This document shows positions 30,528 to 41,893 of a stretch of 64,000 nucleotides of DNA, piece after piece. The stretch is from NCBI GenBank assembly GCA_963281255.1, contig OY725488.1, positions 1,426,001 to 1,490,000 of the forward strand, in the 5' to 3' direction. The stretch's first letter is position 1, and each line of letters opens with the position of its first letter. The notes beneath the pieces were generated by a model that was not told where the DNA came from, ran no database searches, and saw only the letters and a list, made by a program, of their open reading frames with translations. The DNA is from Aphrocallistes beatrix (taxonomy: Eukaryota > Porifera > Hexactinellida > Sceptrulophora > Aphrocallistidae). The position numbers and the translations under genes are program-made.

Positions 30528-30830
30528 CTATACAAGTCCACTGTCTCTCTCAAGTCTTTCAACATTTTCTTTCATCTTGTCAATGTAAACTTTGGGTCCA
30601 TAAAGGCGGTACACACATGGGATTTCTAGTCCGTAACCTGCTTCTCTGTTTTCTTTCTCTCCCGTAACCTCAACAAATGCTTTATTTACTTTAGGCGTGG
30701 TGCTAGATTATAGGTACGTGTCCTACAATCACATCTTCTTTCAGAACTGCAACTGCATGTTTGTCTTTGTAGTTACTTTGCTCTGGCTTCAATAAAAGTT
30801 TTGACCTAGCGCTGGATTCCAGGTGTCCAT
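30528..30830 (-). pseudogene. Frameshifted HIRAN-like protein fragment
   Basis: Two minus-strand frames give contiguous pieces of one domain. The first is SKLLLKPEQSNYKDKHAVAV, then VLKEDVIVGHVPII. After a stop/frameshift comes FVEVTGEKENREAGYGLEIP, then CVYRLYG and KMKENVERLERDSGLV with stop TAG at 30,528. The order E-x-x-N-x-x-D-x-x-A-V-A-V, V-G-H-V-P, then G-L-E-(I/V)-P-C is typical of HIRAN-like proteins that are abundant beside transposons in many invertebrates. No intact frame remains. Confidence 0.5.
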
Positions 30831-31189
30831 GTAAGCATGGTAACCCCGTACATATGAATTGATCACAAAACACTACATAATTATGTAATCATGTCTCCAC
30901 AATTCCCACGAGACACACTAATAATATCTCGGATTTCACAAAAAATCAGACTTTGTGCAATTACTAAACCACTTCCACACAGGGCCGGCGAGAGGGGGAG
31001 CAGGGGGCAAAATACCCAGGCCCGCGTCGCCCGTCGCGACGTCAGTTTCTGGTGACTGGTAAATTAGTGCCGAATTTTGAAATGTGGGGGGTCTATGCAT
31101 TCGTCACACATAAGAGTACACCCAATTTTGTCAGTTAATATTTTTTATGTAAGTGGTGCTGTTTCAGTGCTGCCAGATGGACTGCTTAG

Positions 31190-31375
31190 TATGTTCATGC
31201 CACATACCTTCAAATGTCCATGCCAAGTTCTTGCCATACAGCACTAAATGTTCATGCCAAATCAAAGAAGTATTTTGCCATGTCCATGCCAAAAGTAAAA
31301 AGTTCTTGCCATGTACATGCCAAAGTTCATGGTTCATGCCATGTTCATGCCACAACTCAAAGGTTCATGATAATG
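31190..31375. repeat. Degenerate tandem repeat of TTCATGCCA-type units
   Basis: Over about 185 bp the word (T/G)(T/C)(C/T)ATGCCA recurs about a dozen times at irregular spacing, with GTTCATGCCA, GTCCATGCCAA and GTTCTTGCCA variants. Frames through it are only low-complexity His/Ala/Met/Ser strings. It is a simple minisatellite, not a gene. Confidence 0.7.
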
Positions 31376-32820
31376 ATCAAATCTATGAACTTTGTCCATG
31401 ATATGGCAACATTGTTACTTGTTCGCCCATGACAGTATCAAAATGAATGAAGTGATGCTTACATTAACAGTTGAGTGATCGGAATTCGAATGAACATATC
31501 AGTAAAATATTGGCAAGTCAGGATTAGAATTTAAGAACTAATGAGTAGTATTTACACATTCTTTTATGACTTCTCCATTTTCTAAGTTGAATTGTGTTGG
31601 TTAATTAAATCGAGTTTACAGGGGAAATATGTGTATCTTTAAAAATGCTCAGTAGAAACAATGCGAAGGACTCAACCTGAGAGTTCGGAATACACTCGAC
31701 TCTGCAAGTTAATAGGGTCAACCGCTTAATCGGGCCTTTTGGCGGACCAGAATAGTTCTCACACATAGAAGCTAACAAAATATTTTCGGTTAATAGGGTT
31801 CTCCGCTTAATCGAGGCAAAATGTCCTCTGACCGATGTGACCCTATTAAGCGGAGTCGACAGTATTATGCACTGTCCGTTTTTCATCGCGTTACTTTATC
31901 TATAAGAGGAAGAGACTAGAGTTGATAATAGCTTGAAATCTAAATGTACATTTCCAGACAAAACTATTTGCACACTACACTATTTCAAATTCAAATTGTA
32001 CCGAAATGGGTCTATTCCTCAATATTCAAATCTTTTGATTTAAAATTAGTATTCTACACATCAGTTATCAATTATTGAAATTATCAATTCATTCATTTGA
32101 TGAATTAAAGTATTGAGCAGTGCCACTGTGCCACTTACTACCATCTGTAGATTGGTTAAAGCAAGACAAAGTTGCAGAATGTGGAGCATATAGATTATTT
32201 TAAACTTTGAAATGGGTATTTGATTTAAAATCTTCTAAATTAGTAATTATCTTAGTATCTTACAATTGGGATAATTCTGTATCTTGACTTGCTTCGGGCC
32301 TGTCATTTCGATGTCAGGAGCTTCATTCCAACAAGTTGGGTACAAGTTCAACCTCAATTTACTGGTTTCCGGTGCTAATGACACATTAGTAGAGAAGAAG
32401 TACGTTACCTTCCATTGTATCCTGGCTGTGGTTATCAGGTTTTAGCATTTCTGTCTTAGATTTGATGTGTGAAACCCTTCGATATAAACAGTTATCGATG
32501 TCATCTGAAGGTAGATTTGATCTTGCCATCAACGGGGTCACACTCCAAGTTGGAAATGATAAGATCCTACTAACTATGCAACGGTGGAGAAAGTGTCCTA
32601 TGAGATTTCCAGCCTTAGCAGCATGAGCGATCTCAGTAGGCACTCGTACGTGCGAGAGGAGCGACACATAAATTGTGAGTGAAGAATGTCATATTGTGCA
32701 TATTTGTTCATTCTTAGAATTAATCCTAGCGACCTTTTGTCATTTTGTAAACTGTACTATTAGCAATGATTAAGGAGAGCTAAGCAGAGTGGACAGAGAA
32801 AACTCGGGTTTGCTCCTAAA
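31376..32820. other. Gene-poor spacer with one MITE
   Basis: Contains the family A MITE at 31,693-31,863. A 93-residue minus frame at 32,386-32,667 has an ATG but no recognisable motif, and I do not call it. The rest is AT-rich and featureless to me. Confidence 0.45.
31693..31863. mobile_element. Tc1/pogo-like MITE, family A (diverged)
   Basis: The left end CACTCGACTCTGCAAG and right end ATTAAGCGGAGTCGACAG are eroded relatives of the termini at 21,269-21,452. The internal words TTAATAGGGTTCTCCGCTTA match that copy and the one at 55,052. Confidence 0.75.
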
Positions 32821-33806
32821 GCGACATTTGAAGAGCTGGTTATTCTATGTCCAGATAGTCACCTTTCGTATTCGAGGGTTTGTGAGTGGGCAGCTCGCTT
32901 CCGAGGAGGAAGACTATCTATTGAAGATGACCTTCGACCCAGGCCCCGAATTTAAGGTTCGGACGGACGAGAATATTGCTCGCATTAAGGCCATTGTTGA
33001 TGAGGACCCACACTGCAGCATCAAAGAGATTGCTCATGAATCTGGAATATCAACGGGAAGTGTTGAGAGGATTCTGACCATTGATCTTCAAATGCGAAAG
33101 CTTTGTGCACGTTGGATTCCCCATAAACACCGATTCTCTGCGATTGACACGTCTAAAAATGTCCAAAGAACTCTTAAAAGAATATAGCAATGCAGACCCT
33201 AGGCGTCTTTACGAAATCTTTACTGGGAATGAAACATGGATAAGCTATCATGAACCTGAAAGAAAATCGGCTACATGTACCTGGGTAGGAAAAAATGACG
33301 ACGGATCAAGAAAACACCTCCAAAAAAGGCAGGCCCGATAAGTTTGCACGGAAGGTATTGTACACCATTTTATTTGACGCACATGAATCAGTGGCTCAAA
33401 TATGCTTACCTAAATGCCAAAGAGTAGCAGGGGAGTATCATGCCACTACCTGCCTTGCTGCAGTAGATCAGCACTATAAAGAGAGGCGCCACGTACCACC
33501 TGTAAAGGCCTGCGAATTCTTCACAATAATGCTGGGGCCCATAAAACTCGGCTTGTGAAGGATACGTTGGAGTCTTTGGGGGTTGTGAAGCTTCAGCATC
33601 CACCTTAAAGCCCAGCTGCAGATCTCTCTCCATGTGACTTCTGGTTCTGGCTGTTTAACAACCTTAAATCGCATCTGTCTGGTAGAGATTTTGAGACCAA
33701 CCACCAGCTTGGAAGTGCTATTTTCCAGTATCTCAAAGCCATCCCCAAAGAAGAGTACAAAAAAACTTTTCATAAGTGGTTGGAGCGGTTTGAACTCTGT
33801 ATTTAG
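32821..33806 (+). pseudogene. Dead mariner-family transposase
   Basis: Translated pieces in alternating frames follow the mariner order. First comes an N-terminal helix-turn-helix (ATFEELV...YSRVCEWAARFRGGRL). Then an HTH2 region DEDPHCSIKEIAHESGISTG. Then the start of the catalytic domain, TGNETWISYHEPERK. Last come C-terminal blocks HPPYSPAA, LSPCDFWFWLFNNLKSHL and IPKEEYKKTFHKWLERFELC before the stop at 33,804-33,806. At least four frameshifts or small deletions break it (near 32,945, 33,185, 33,300 and 33,520). It has no intact catalytic domain. I could not find its terminal inverted repeats. Confidence 0.88.
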
Positions 33807-34142
33807 AATAAGGGGAATTTTGAACATTTAATGTAGTTTTGTCTTTTAATTGTTGCTTAATTAATGTTTGTGTCCTAATCCTGGAACTCATGGGTTGCCC
33901 TTAGTAGTTAGGACAGCAATGATTGGACTGATCCCGGATTAGTTATGTCAAATGTGGGCAGTTATATCCGGTGTCAGAGTACCAGCAATCCCTCCGGACG
34001 GCTAACCTTGTCAGATTTCCAGGCTCCAAACTAAGAGAGATAACCATAATTTAAAACATGTGCTTTTAATACCTCCTCGAGATAACTGAGTCCAGTTTAC
34101 GTTATTATCTACTACAATTTGATTCACTCTTAGTTCATCCTC
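33807..34142. other. Spacer upstream of the SLC35C2-like gene
   Basis: Presumed promoter and 5' UTR. A TTTGATTCACTCTTAG acceptor-like sequence ends nine bases before the ATG at 34,143. Confidence 0.45.
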
Positions 34143-35255
34143 ATGTACTATTACCACAGACTCTCAAAACAGACCCGTTACTATCTACCTCTCCTCCTCC
34201 TATCGACACGAGTCCTCGGATACATACTCTTGTACTACCTATTCTCTATCTCTCTCACATTCTACAACAAATGGATACTCACAGACTTTCCTTTTCCTCT
34301 CTCAGCTACTCTCTTCCAGAGTTTCCTAACATTCATTGTCACTTGTATCATACGGGAGTGTCTGTCTCTCTACACTCGCAAGCCAGCAGTGAGAGTGGGG
34401 GGGCTTTCCTACGTTAGGAATGTGCTTCCCACGAGCATAACCGCTGCTTTTGACATCGGACTCTCCAACTGGAGCTTCCAGTTCATCACGGTATCCCTCT
34501 ACACCATGTGTAAGACCAGTGCGGTTATTTTTATTCTCTTTTTCGCGATCGTATTCAGATTAGAGAAGTTCCGTTTGAGGTTGGTTGGTATCGTACTTCT
34601 GATTTCTTTAGGCCTATTTTTGTTTACTTTTGATTACACCTTTTTCAACCTGACTGGGTTCGCCCTTGTCATGACCGCCTCTCTGCTGAGCGGCCTCAGA
34701 TGGAACACAGCCCAGTTCCTAGTGCAGAAGTCTCAGCTGGGATTGGAGAACCCTATAGACATCCTCTACCACGTGACTCCTGTCATGTCATTCTGTCTCT
34801 TCCCGCTGGCTTTCATCTTTGAAGGAGTCGGCCTTGCTACATCCCTGGTAGCTTTCCGTGCGCAGTCCCCCTCCGCTGCTCTCCTCTCATTCGGTCTCAT
34901 CCTCTGCTCAGCCCTACTCGCGCTCGGAATCGGATTCGCAGAGTACCTCCTCGTTCAGCGAACCTCCTCTCTCACCCTCTCCATCTCCAGCATATTCAAG
35001 GAAGTCCTCGTACTCTACATAGCCATCGCCTGGTTCCATCCCAACGAGCATCTCAAACCTATCAACATAGTCGGCATGATACTCTGCCTACTCGGCATTG
35101 CACTACACATCTGGAGCAAGGCTGTGATTTACAGAGCAAAGCTGAAGCGAGATCGGACCCAGGAGACGCAAGTACAGATGGAATTGTTGATTCGAGAAGA
35201 TGAGCTGCTGAGAGAGGATCTCGGATATCTGCTCTCTGAGAGTGACTCAAATTAA
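34143..35255 (+). CDS. SLC35C2: SLC35C2-like nucleotide-sugar/triose-phosphate transporter family protein
   Basis: A 370-residue polytopic protein with about ten hydrophobic helices (human SLC35C2 has 365). Family motifs are TFYNKWILTDFPFPL in the first helices, TFVTCIIRE region, the LPTSITAAFDIGLSNWSFQF segment, SLYTMCKTSAVIF, GLRWNTAQFLVQKS and SISSIFKEVLVLYIA. SLC35C2 is a Golgi/ERGIC protein of the drug/metabolite transporter superfamily linked to GDP-fucose supply for Notch O-fucosylation. The acidic C-terminal tail (REDELLREDLGYLLSESDSN) is cytosolic. Single exon; the start is the ATG behind an acceptor-like TAG. Confidence 0.9.
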   Translation: MYYYHRLSKQTRYYLPLLLLSTRVLGYILLYYLFSISLTFYNKWILTDFPFPLSATLFQSFLTFIVTCIIRECLSLYTRKPAVRVGGLSYVRNVLPTSITAAFDIGLSNWSFQFITVSLYTMCKTSAVIFILFFAIVFRLEKFRLRLVGIVLLISLGLFLFTFDYTFFNLTGFALVMTASLLSGLRWNTAQFLVQKSQLGLENPIDILYHVTPVMSFCLFPLAFIFEGVGLATSLVAFRAQSPSAALLSFGLILCSALLALGIGFAEYLLVQRTSSLTLSISSIFKEVLVLYIAIAWFHPNEHLKPINIVGMILCLLGIALHIWSKAVIYRAKLKRDRTQETQVQMELLIREDELLREDLGYLLSESDSN

Positions 35256-35900
35256 CTGTAGCCTGTCTATTTTGATTATTTAATGAGCACTACCTCACTC
35301 ACTGGGTTCATTTGCCAGCTGCACATTGTATATGCTGAATAGTTGAATCTTATTTCTGGCTAAAGGAGTTTATGTACATGTTCTACTCATGTTCTACACA
35401 TTTGTTTTGTAGTAAGTATTAATTAATTGAAATGGATTCAAAAGAATTCACCTGTTTTGCTCGCTCCTTGCCTTCCTCTTTAAATAATACTAAGTATATG
35501 TTTCATACTACTTTTTGCAATTTTTATTTAGCTCTTACAGTTGATTTTTCAGGCTAGCTGCTAAAGAGAAGTATACATACAGTCAAAACCGTCTTTTTTT
35601 ACAGGTTCAAACTGTAAGAAAAACCCCGATGGAAATTAATATAGATTTTGAATTTTTACACCATAAACAGCATGAAATAGTGAGAAAAACTGAGAAGTAA
35701 GAAAAACCGGTTTTGACTGTACATACTTAGGCAGGTGTTTCGGAAGTTGACTACCATAAGTTTGGAGGCCAAATGCTGTTACACCGGGACAGGATAAAAT
35801 TGATTGTTCTAATAGCCCAATAGTGCATCCTACTGCCGTTATGTGGCCTAACTAGTAACAACCTTTTGTTTGTTTATTTACAGATATACATGTATTTTAA
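35256..35900. other. Spacer with one MITE
   Basis: The 3' UTR of the SLC35C2-like gene and the family B MITE at 35,580-35,719. Nothing else is seen. Confidence 0.45.
35580..35719. mobile_element. Tc1/pogo-like MITE, family B
   Basis: A 140-bp TA-flanked relative of 1109-1274, with ends CAGTCAAAACCG and CCGGTTTTGACTG and the same internal words AGGTTCAAACTGTAAGAAAA. No coding capacity. Confidence 0.8.
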
Positions 35901-36103
35901 CAGGGATATTCAGAGTCATTCGATTGACTCAATGACTCGAGTCATCAAAATTTCCAACGAGTCAGATGACTTGATGACTCGACAAAGTCCTGAGTGACTC
36001 ACGAATCATCGAGTCATGACTTGCGAGTCATCAAAATTTCATCAACGAGTCAGATGATTCGATGACTCGCGTCATTAGAATTGATGACTTGTGTTGAGCC
36101 CTG
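35901..36103. mobile_element. hAT-like MITE built of GAGTCATC repeats, in the 5' leader of the SAXO-like gene
   Basis: A 203-bp element with ends CAGGGATATTCAGAGTCAT and, as complement, CAGGGCTCAACACAAGTCAT. The flanks TATTTTAA and CATTTTAG agree at 6 of 8 positions. The inside is a dense array of GAGTCATC/GATGACTC units, each containing a TGACTC half of an AP-1-type site. It ends nine bases before the ATG at 36,113. Confidence 0.65.
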
Positions 36104-36112
36104 CATTTTAGA

Positions 36113-37417
36113 ATGTCAACAGTCCGAGTAGCCACGGCTCTCTCTCCCTTCAAACCAAACCAAGAGAGCATCCACTGGGCCAGATGGGAGAAGGACTCTT
36201 CTGAGTTCTCCTCTTCTTACTCCACGCACCCCATCCTCCCAAAATCCACCCCACAGCACTCGTCCATGGTGCGTAACCTGCGCAGGCACGACCCAGACCC
36301 AAAGTCTCGAGTCGGCACCTCCACTCACAGAGACTTCCAGCCGCACCCCCACCAGCTCTCCCACGCCCGCGTTCTCGCCAACACGCGCGACTCGACCATG
36401 AGCCATCTCGATCCTTCCAAAACCTTCACTAACGTCACCAATCCTGACGAAGTGTATCGGTCAGAGAAAGAGACCAAGTTCACGCCGACAAGTGTCTCCC
36501 CCATCCGATCCATCAACCTCCCGCCCTCGCGTATGGTCCCCACCCAGGAGTTCCATGACCGCACCACAAGCAGGGACTACCAGGCCTACGACCTCTCCGC
36601 CTCCTCTCCAGGACAGGCGCTCACTCGTGGCAGAGAGGGGTCCACTCGGATCGGGGGCGATTTCGAGGGAGTGTCTAGTTCTCAGCGAGACTATCCTCCT
36701 CACGCCATTCAGCCAGTGAGGAGACAGGCGGCACAACCAGGTCCTAACCGCATTGCTTCCGGTCCTCTCTCTGACTCAACTCTCCACAGACAGTTCTTCA
36801 TCCCGCACACCCCGAACCCCCCCACTGCACAGGTGCCCCCCTCCTACAGGAAGGAGTCCCTCTCGTTCGAGGAGGACACTTCCTACAACACATTCTTTCC
36901 CGGACACAAAGAGGTCCCGAGGACTTCTCGCTATGAACCAATCAACGGCAAGCTCTTCTCCACGCTGAAGCCTGACATGCGCACTCAGACAGCACTGCAT
37001 TTCCCTCCGAAGAGTGCTGCCCCTTACTTCGCCCCTGTGCCTGTCACCTACCGAGCTCCGGAAGGTCCACTTGACGGTCCCACCTCCCAGAGGATAGACT
37101 ACCCCGGCTATTCGCACTCTCGCCCCGCTGCCAGCGCCAAGCCGCCGCATAGACCGCTAACCGGAGACTTCCACTCTTCCCGTACCAACACGGAAGCGTT
37201 CCAACCTATTCTCCTCGCCAGAAGGCCTCCCCCTTCGGTGGACAAGCACGGGATATACCTACCGCAGGACAGGTTCATGGGTGAGACGACTACCAAGTCT
37301 GCTTTCATCGGGGCTCCGTCCCAGCCACCTAATCCCATCCGTCCCATCCCTGCAAAGCATGGAGACAAGTCCTCTCTCGAGCACGCTACCATCTACAAGT
37401 CCTCTTACAATTCCTAG
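36113..37417 (+). CDS. SAXO-like axonemal microtubule-stabilising protein
   Basis: A 434-residue protein rich in Pro, Ser, Arg, Thr and His, without membrane or globular domains. It carries repeated motifs of the type (S/T)xx(R/H)(R/K)D(F/Y)x(P/A)(H/Y): STHRDFQPH (70-78), TTSRDYQAYD (151-160), SSSQRDYPPHAI (188-199) and PTSQRIDYPGYS (about 322-333), plus HFPPK and YRAPEGP. These resemble Mn/STOP-type microtubule-binding modules of the SAXO/MAP6 family and related ciliary doublet proteins. I infer a stabiliser or inner protein of axonemal microtubules; the exact orthologue is not clear. Local GC content is much higher than the spacers. The last codons and stop lie in a 36-bp tandem repeat. Confidence 0.7.
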   Translation: MSTVRVATALSPFKPNQESIHWARWEKDSSEFSSSYSTHPILPKSTPQHSSMVRNLRRHDPDPKSRVGTSTHRDFQPHPHQLSHARVLANTRDSTMSHLDPSKTFTNVTNPDEVYRSEKETKFTPTSVSPIRSINLPPSRMVPTQEFHDRTTSRDYQAYDLSASSPGQALTRGREGSTRIGGDFEGVSSSQRDYPPHAIQPVRRQAAQPGPNRIASGPLSDSTLHRQFFIPHTPNPPTAQVPPSYRKESLSFEEDTSYNTFFPGHKEVPRTSRYEPINGKLFSTLKPDMRTQTALHFPPKSAAPYFAPVPVTYRAPEGPLDGPTSQRIDYPGYSHSRPAASAKPPHRPLTGDFHSSRTNTEAFQPILLARRPPPSVDKHGIYLPQDRFMGETTTKSAFIGAPSQPPNPIRPIPAKHGDKSSLEHATIYKSSYNS

Positions 37418-37488
37418 CACGCTACCATCTACAAGTCCTCTTACAATTCCTAGCACGCTACCATCTACAAGTCCTCTTACAATTCCTA
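37381..37488. repeat. Three perfect 36-bp tandem copies covering the SAXO-like C-terminus and stop
   Basis: Identical 36-bp units at 37,381-37,416, 37,417-37,452 and 37,453-37,488 are followed by a 5-bp partial copy. Unit one encodes the terminal HATIYKSSYNS and the first two bases of the TAG stop. Units two and three could encode the same peptide after readthrough, because 36 is a multiple of three and each repeats the stop in frame. Confidence 0.95.
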
Positions 37489-37493
37489 GCACG

Positions 37494-40400
37494 AAGTCTT
37501 TGAAAATCTCTTATCTCTGCTTACCTAGATCACTCGGGTATCTATCTGCTGGTACTTTATTAACACTCCCTTATTATCTTTCAGCTCGATTAATTAAGCT
37601 GTTTTTGTTTGTATTCTAATATCACTGAATTGTAACAAATATTTCCCAAAAGCATTCCAATATTCACTGAATAATTCATACAGTTAGTCAAAAATTGAAT
37701 TGGGACATAAATATGTTTTGGTCCTTTTGAATCAGGTCACTATCTACCTTCAATATGGATATGGACTTTCTATGTTGAATAGCTTTCTAGTTATAAGCGA
37801 AGAATGAAATCACAAAATGCTGCATAATCATGCAGAGTTGGCATAGATTGAAAAATCGTAGGGTGGTGCAAATCTACATATATAATCGCACCTAATCACA
37901 CCAGGGGAGTAACCACGGCCATATCAGAACGTTTCCTGCAGGAACGTTAAGCGCGCTTGTTAACGCGCTTAGCTTGTCAAATAACGTGCTTTTTTGTTGT
38001 TCAATTAATAATGCAATACGTGTATACTCGAATAAACCGCACAAAAATTGCAGAATTAACGCGCTTTCCAATAATCCGAAACACTGCCGGATTATCAGTA
38101 CTCATTTCAATAATGGGCATCTGGTATTCAGTTAATATTGTAACTTCGTATACAATACTAATTGTGTAGGAAGCACGCTTCCAAAACCTGGACAATAAGT
38201 GGACACCTTATAAATTGACTTAGATTCGCAAGTTATTTTTAGCCTGGACAAGCACAAAAAACTGGAGTCCAGGGAAAAATTCCATCCGGTCACCCTATCC
38301 TACAACGCTACATCAATAAAATCTCGAAGCAATCTGACATCGAATTCCTCAGTGTCAGTATTCTCTAGATTCCCTGGTAAGATACGTTAGAATTACCATG
38401 CCAGCTTCCAATCTGAATTTACACAAAAGCTGAACTATTTGCCTGTTTGATGGATAAGCACCAGAATATGATTCAGCCTAGGTTTCTCTATTATTTGATA
38501 TTGGTACCTTTGACCTCCTCGAAGCCGTGTGGTACAAACTGCAATGTCGATTTCTGTTGTCAGTTTAAATAAATTTTAGTTAATCGATTCGAAATGATAG
38601 CATTCCACCTTAACTAATTCGAAATACTGATAATTTTCAAACAATGACTGTATCACATTAACCTGCGGAATACGATAATTTACATTTCTGCTAATACTTA
38701 TGATTATCTGCATTCTATTAAGTTTTCTTACTATCTGCGTAGAAGCGCTCTTCGCGAGCTTGCGCTGCTCAGCCGGAGTACACTTCATGTCCGCTTCAGT
38801 CTCTCCCATTCCACAATTTTGTTATAGATAAGCCAGTCTCGATAGAGCTTTGAAATACGATATTCGTAATTTATACCCTCGAAAACCTTCGGTCAATCGT
38901 TGGAACCTAGTTTCTGCTTATTTTTTATGTATCTATGGTGTAAAAAATTTCATTCGAGATTCGACCATGGGTGTATATTGGATCCAACAAGTGTGCTTTT
39001 TTACGAAGATTTACTCCTGTGATAGTGAACCAAATATCCAGCCTGAAAATCTAGCAGAACTTGAAACTCCACTTTTTGGAATACAATAAAACACACGCTA
39101 AAATGTTTTAGTTAGCCAACTGCTTAGCTCAGATCTGGTTAGAGACTGGTACCTTTTAAATTTTCAATAACAAAGAGATTCTATTGTGTTTGAACTCTTG
39201 TCTTATTATCCTATGCAGGGCCAGGGTTTCCATGGGAACAGAGTTTTCAATCCCATTCCCACTTCCCACTCGAATTGTCGGTATATTTTTAAGTAGTGCC
39301 CCATCATAAGCTTCCTAACCAAGATGAACTAACTACAGGGAAGTTTACTGTCATTTATGGTAATTAGCATAGGCGCCGAGCCCAGGGGGGGACTGGAGGG
39401 AGTTCAAGCCGCCCCTGGATTCGAAGATGGCCCATGACACAATACAAACTTTAGGACTGAGCCCCCCAGAGCCTCCAAGATTCGCCATTGATTCCCAAAG
39501 TTCAGCGCCCCTGGTAATAGCACTGGTTGCTTATAATTACGTGCTGCCACACAAAGTGTTCTCACACAGCACAAGCAAGCATTTGATAAAAGCTAGCAAA
39601 TAATTTATATTTCATGACTTATTTTATGTTTTTGTTTGATCTTTTATTTACACCAACTGTGTTTTTTTAATTTTCTAAGTAATACAAACAGCATGTGTGT
39701 TACGCGATATACGTATTTAGATAATGTACACGCTTACAGTTAACTCGGTGATTACAATTCTTAAGACGTCCCACTTGGTTGATATGTACTTTCTCCAATT
39801 TTATTTTCTTCCATCTAATTAATTCTAGACTTTTTAAAATTTCCCCTGCGCTACGTTTTATCCGAGTTCTACTGAATATGTATGTTAATGAATTATTGTA
39901 GATTTTAAGAGCTCTTATAATTCTTTAAAACTTGTGAACACTATACGAGGTTGTACTATCTACTTTCACCTCATTCGGAGGGACATCACCCAATGGAAAG
40001 TGCCACTCTGCATACTCGTGCAGGAAGATTATCGCAACCTATCTACTCCTAACTTTCTCCATAATCGAGCTCTGATATTAGACAATCTTGTAACATGACT
40101 GAGTAGGCGTTACTACATTCTATTGCATAATAACTAAATTCACAAATTGCTTACTGTAGTAGATTCTTATTTTCTTATTTTTTCTAATCAGACTACATTC
40201 TTCAGAAAACCTAGGCTGAGGTATGCATTCAATAATTGTGCCATTGTGCCATGCTCACTTTACACTACTATGTAGTTTCGAAGGTGGTGTAGGATCTAGT
40301 AAAAGTCATTTGAAAAAGTTTTTGAATAGTGCACTTCAAAAGGACATTAATAAAGTAAATTCATAGAGAGAAACACCCTCATGGAATGGTCTCTCCTTCC

Positions 40401-41893
40401 TTGTGGATGCACATTCTCTGATATCAAATTTAATTACATTCTTACCATAGTTTACGGGTTCTTCTATGATAAAAATTGTAATGTAAAATTTATCTTTCTC
40501 AAAATAATTGTTTCAGGTAGAGCAGTATACTATATACATTTTTAAATGTTTAGAGGAATATATATTATCTACCTATGACAGTATTGAAACGTGTCGCGTT
40601 CAAACACATTTCGCCTGCAATATATATGTACATACTTACGTATATATATGTAGATGATATCTTGCTATACTATTAAAATACAATTGTTGTTTGTTCGTTT
40701 GTTTGTTGATCCATAATTGATAGAAAAGACCATACTCAGTAGAAAACCTGAAAATTTGTATACAGGGGTAATTTTACACACTGGCAACGATCAATTGGTT
40801 TTTGAAGCGAAAAGGGCTTATTTTTAGACCACACAAATAGATGACATCATTTGAGTTTGGATTTTCAATAAGGTTTTACGTAGTGTTCAAGAAATGTAAT
40901 AATGACTTGCATTTTAATACATGAATGAGTCATAAATAGAATACTCGAATCGCAAATAGAGTATTACAGTGTCTGAAATGCACCCATGTGCTATGAACGA
41001 GGCCGTTAAGCGGGCCGGATGCGAATGAATTCCCTTCGCGAAGCGAACGAGCACGAAATTGCTCGTCTTTAATAAAATGGACTCAACTGATACGAATGTC
41101 TCGGCGGCACACATCATCGGTAGGCCGAAATTGTGAAAATAATAAAGTTTATAAAGCATTATATGAAGGAGCCTACTCTCTTCAACTCCGTTATAATCAC
41201 TGATAAAAGGAAAATTTGCCATTCGTTGAACCATCATATTCTACATACTAAGCCTGTAAGTACACGTCTGTTGTCTATAAGTATCTATCAATAGACAAAA
41301 GGAGTCGAGAAAATAGATATTCAAATTTCTAAAAAAATTGTTTCATTATTATTGCAGCTCTTATAGGAAATTCCCTTAAGGCGTGTACTACGTTTGACCG
41401 TATGTCCGTAGCGAAATCTTCAAATCTAGCAGAATTCCTATCAATTTTTATTGTGTAGATGTGCAAATTATTTTCGCGAAATTTTCTGACTTGTGTTTTT
41501 GATAAGCTTCCCATGCTTATCTTGTGTTGTTGACAAACATTTAGAAAGGCACAAAAATAAATTTCATGAGATAAAATCTTTACACTTTACGCAAACAAGT
41601 GTTTAAAGTGCGTTTTTGATATTATCTCTAAAGTAGCCTGATCTTGAAGAGATAGACTAACGTAAACATGTTAATTAAATCAAGTTATGGATTTGTCAAA
41701 AAATATCGTATTTTTACAAATTCATATCGGCATCGGTTAACCAACCCAGCCCTGACGCCAGAAACAAATAATTCACTCATAATAATAATTAGGAATTATT
41801 ATACTAGCCTACAAATATTTTTTAACTTTCTAAACTAATATCAATCGTATGGAATTCGTTTAAGCGAGGTCAGATCTTCACTCCTAGAGTTGA
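37494..41893. other. Long gene-free region
   Basis: About 4.4 kb of AT-rich DNA. Contents: a stretch near 37,940-37,990 rich in GCGCTT/AACGTT words, a possible hAT-like element at 39,368-39,513, and a repeat-like word TACTATTAAAATACAATTG near 40,669. A GGTTAACCAACCCAGCCCTG terminus near 41,735-41,755 is shared with 1,402-1,415. Several frames of 60-107 codons exist but none shows a motif, and some start from non-ATG codons. Confidence 0.45.
39368..39513. mobile_element. Candidate hAT-like MITE
   Basis: About 146 bp bounded by CATAGGCGCCGAG and TTCAGCGCCCCTG (9 of 13 complementary). Flanks are GTAATTAG and GTAATAGC, nearly a direct repeat. It is related by its left end to the element at 45,113-45,262. 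Confidence 0.45.

Noticed and set aside
31164..31401. Overlapping His/Met/Ala/Ser-rich frames on both strands
   Set aside because: Produced by the ATGCCA minisatellite; low complexity in every frame.
32386..32667. 93-codon minus-strand frame just upstream of the mariner remnant
   Set aside because: Has an ATG but no motif or composition shift. It could be a small orphan gene, but I cannot support it.
40914..41237. 107-codon minus-strand frame
   Set aside because: No motif, and AT-rich spacer with many alternative frames.
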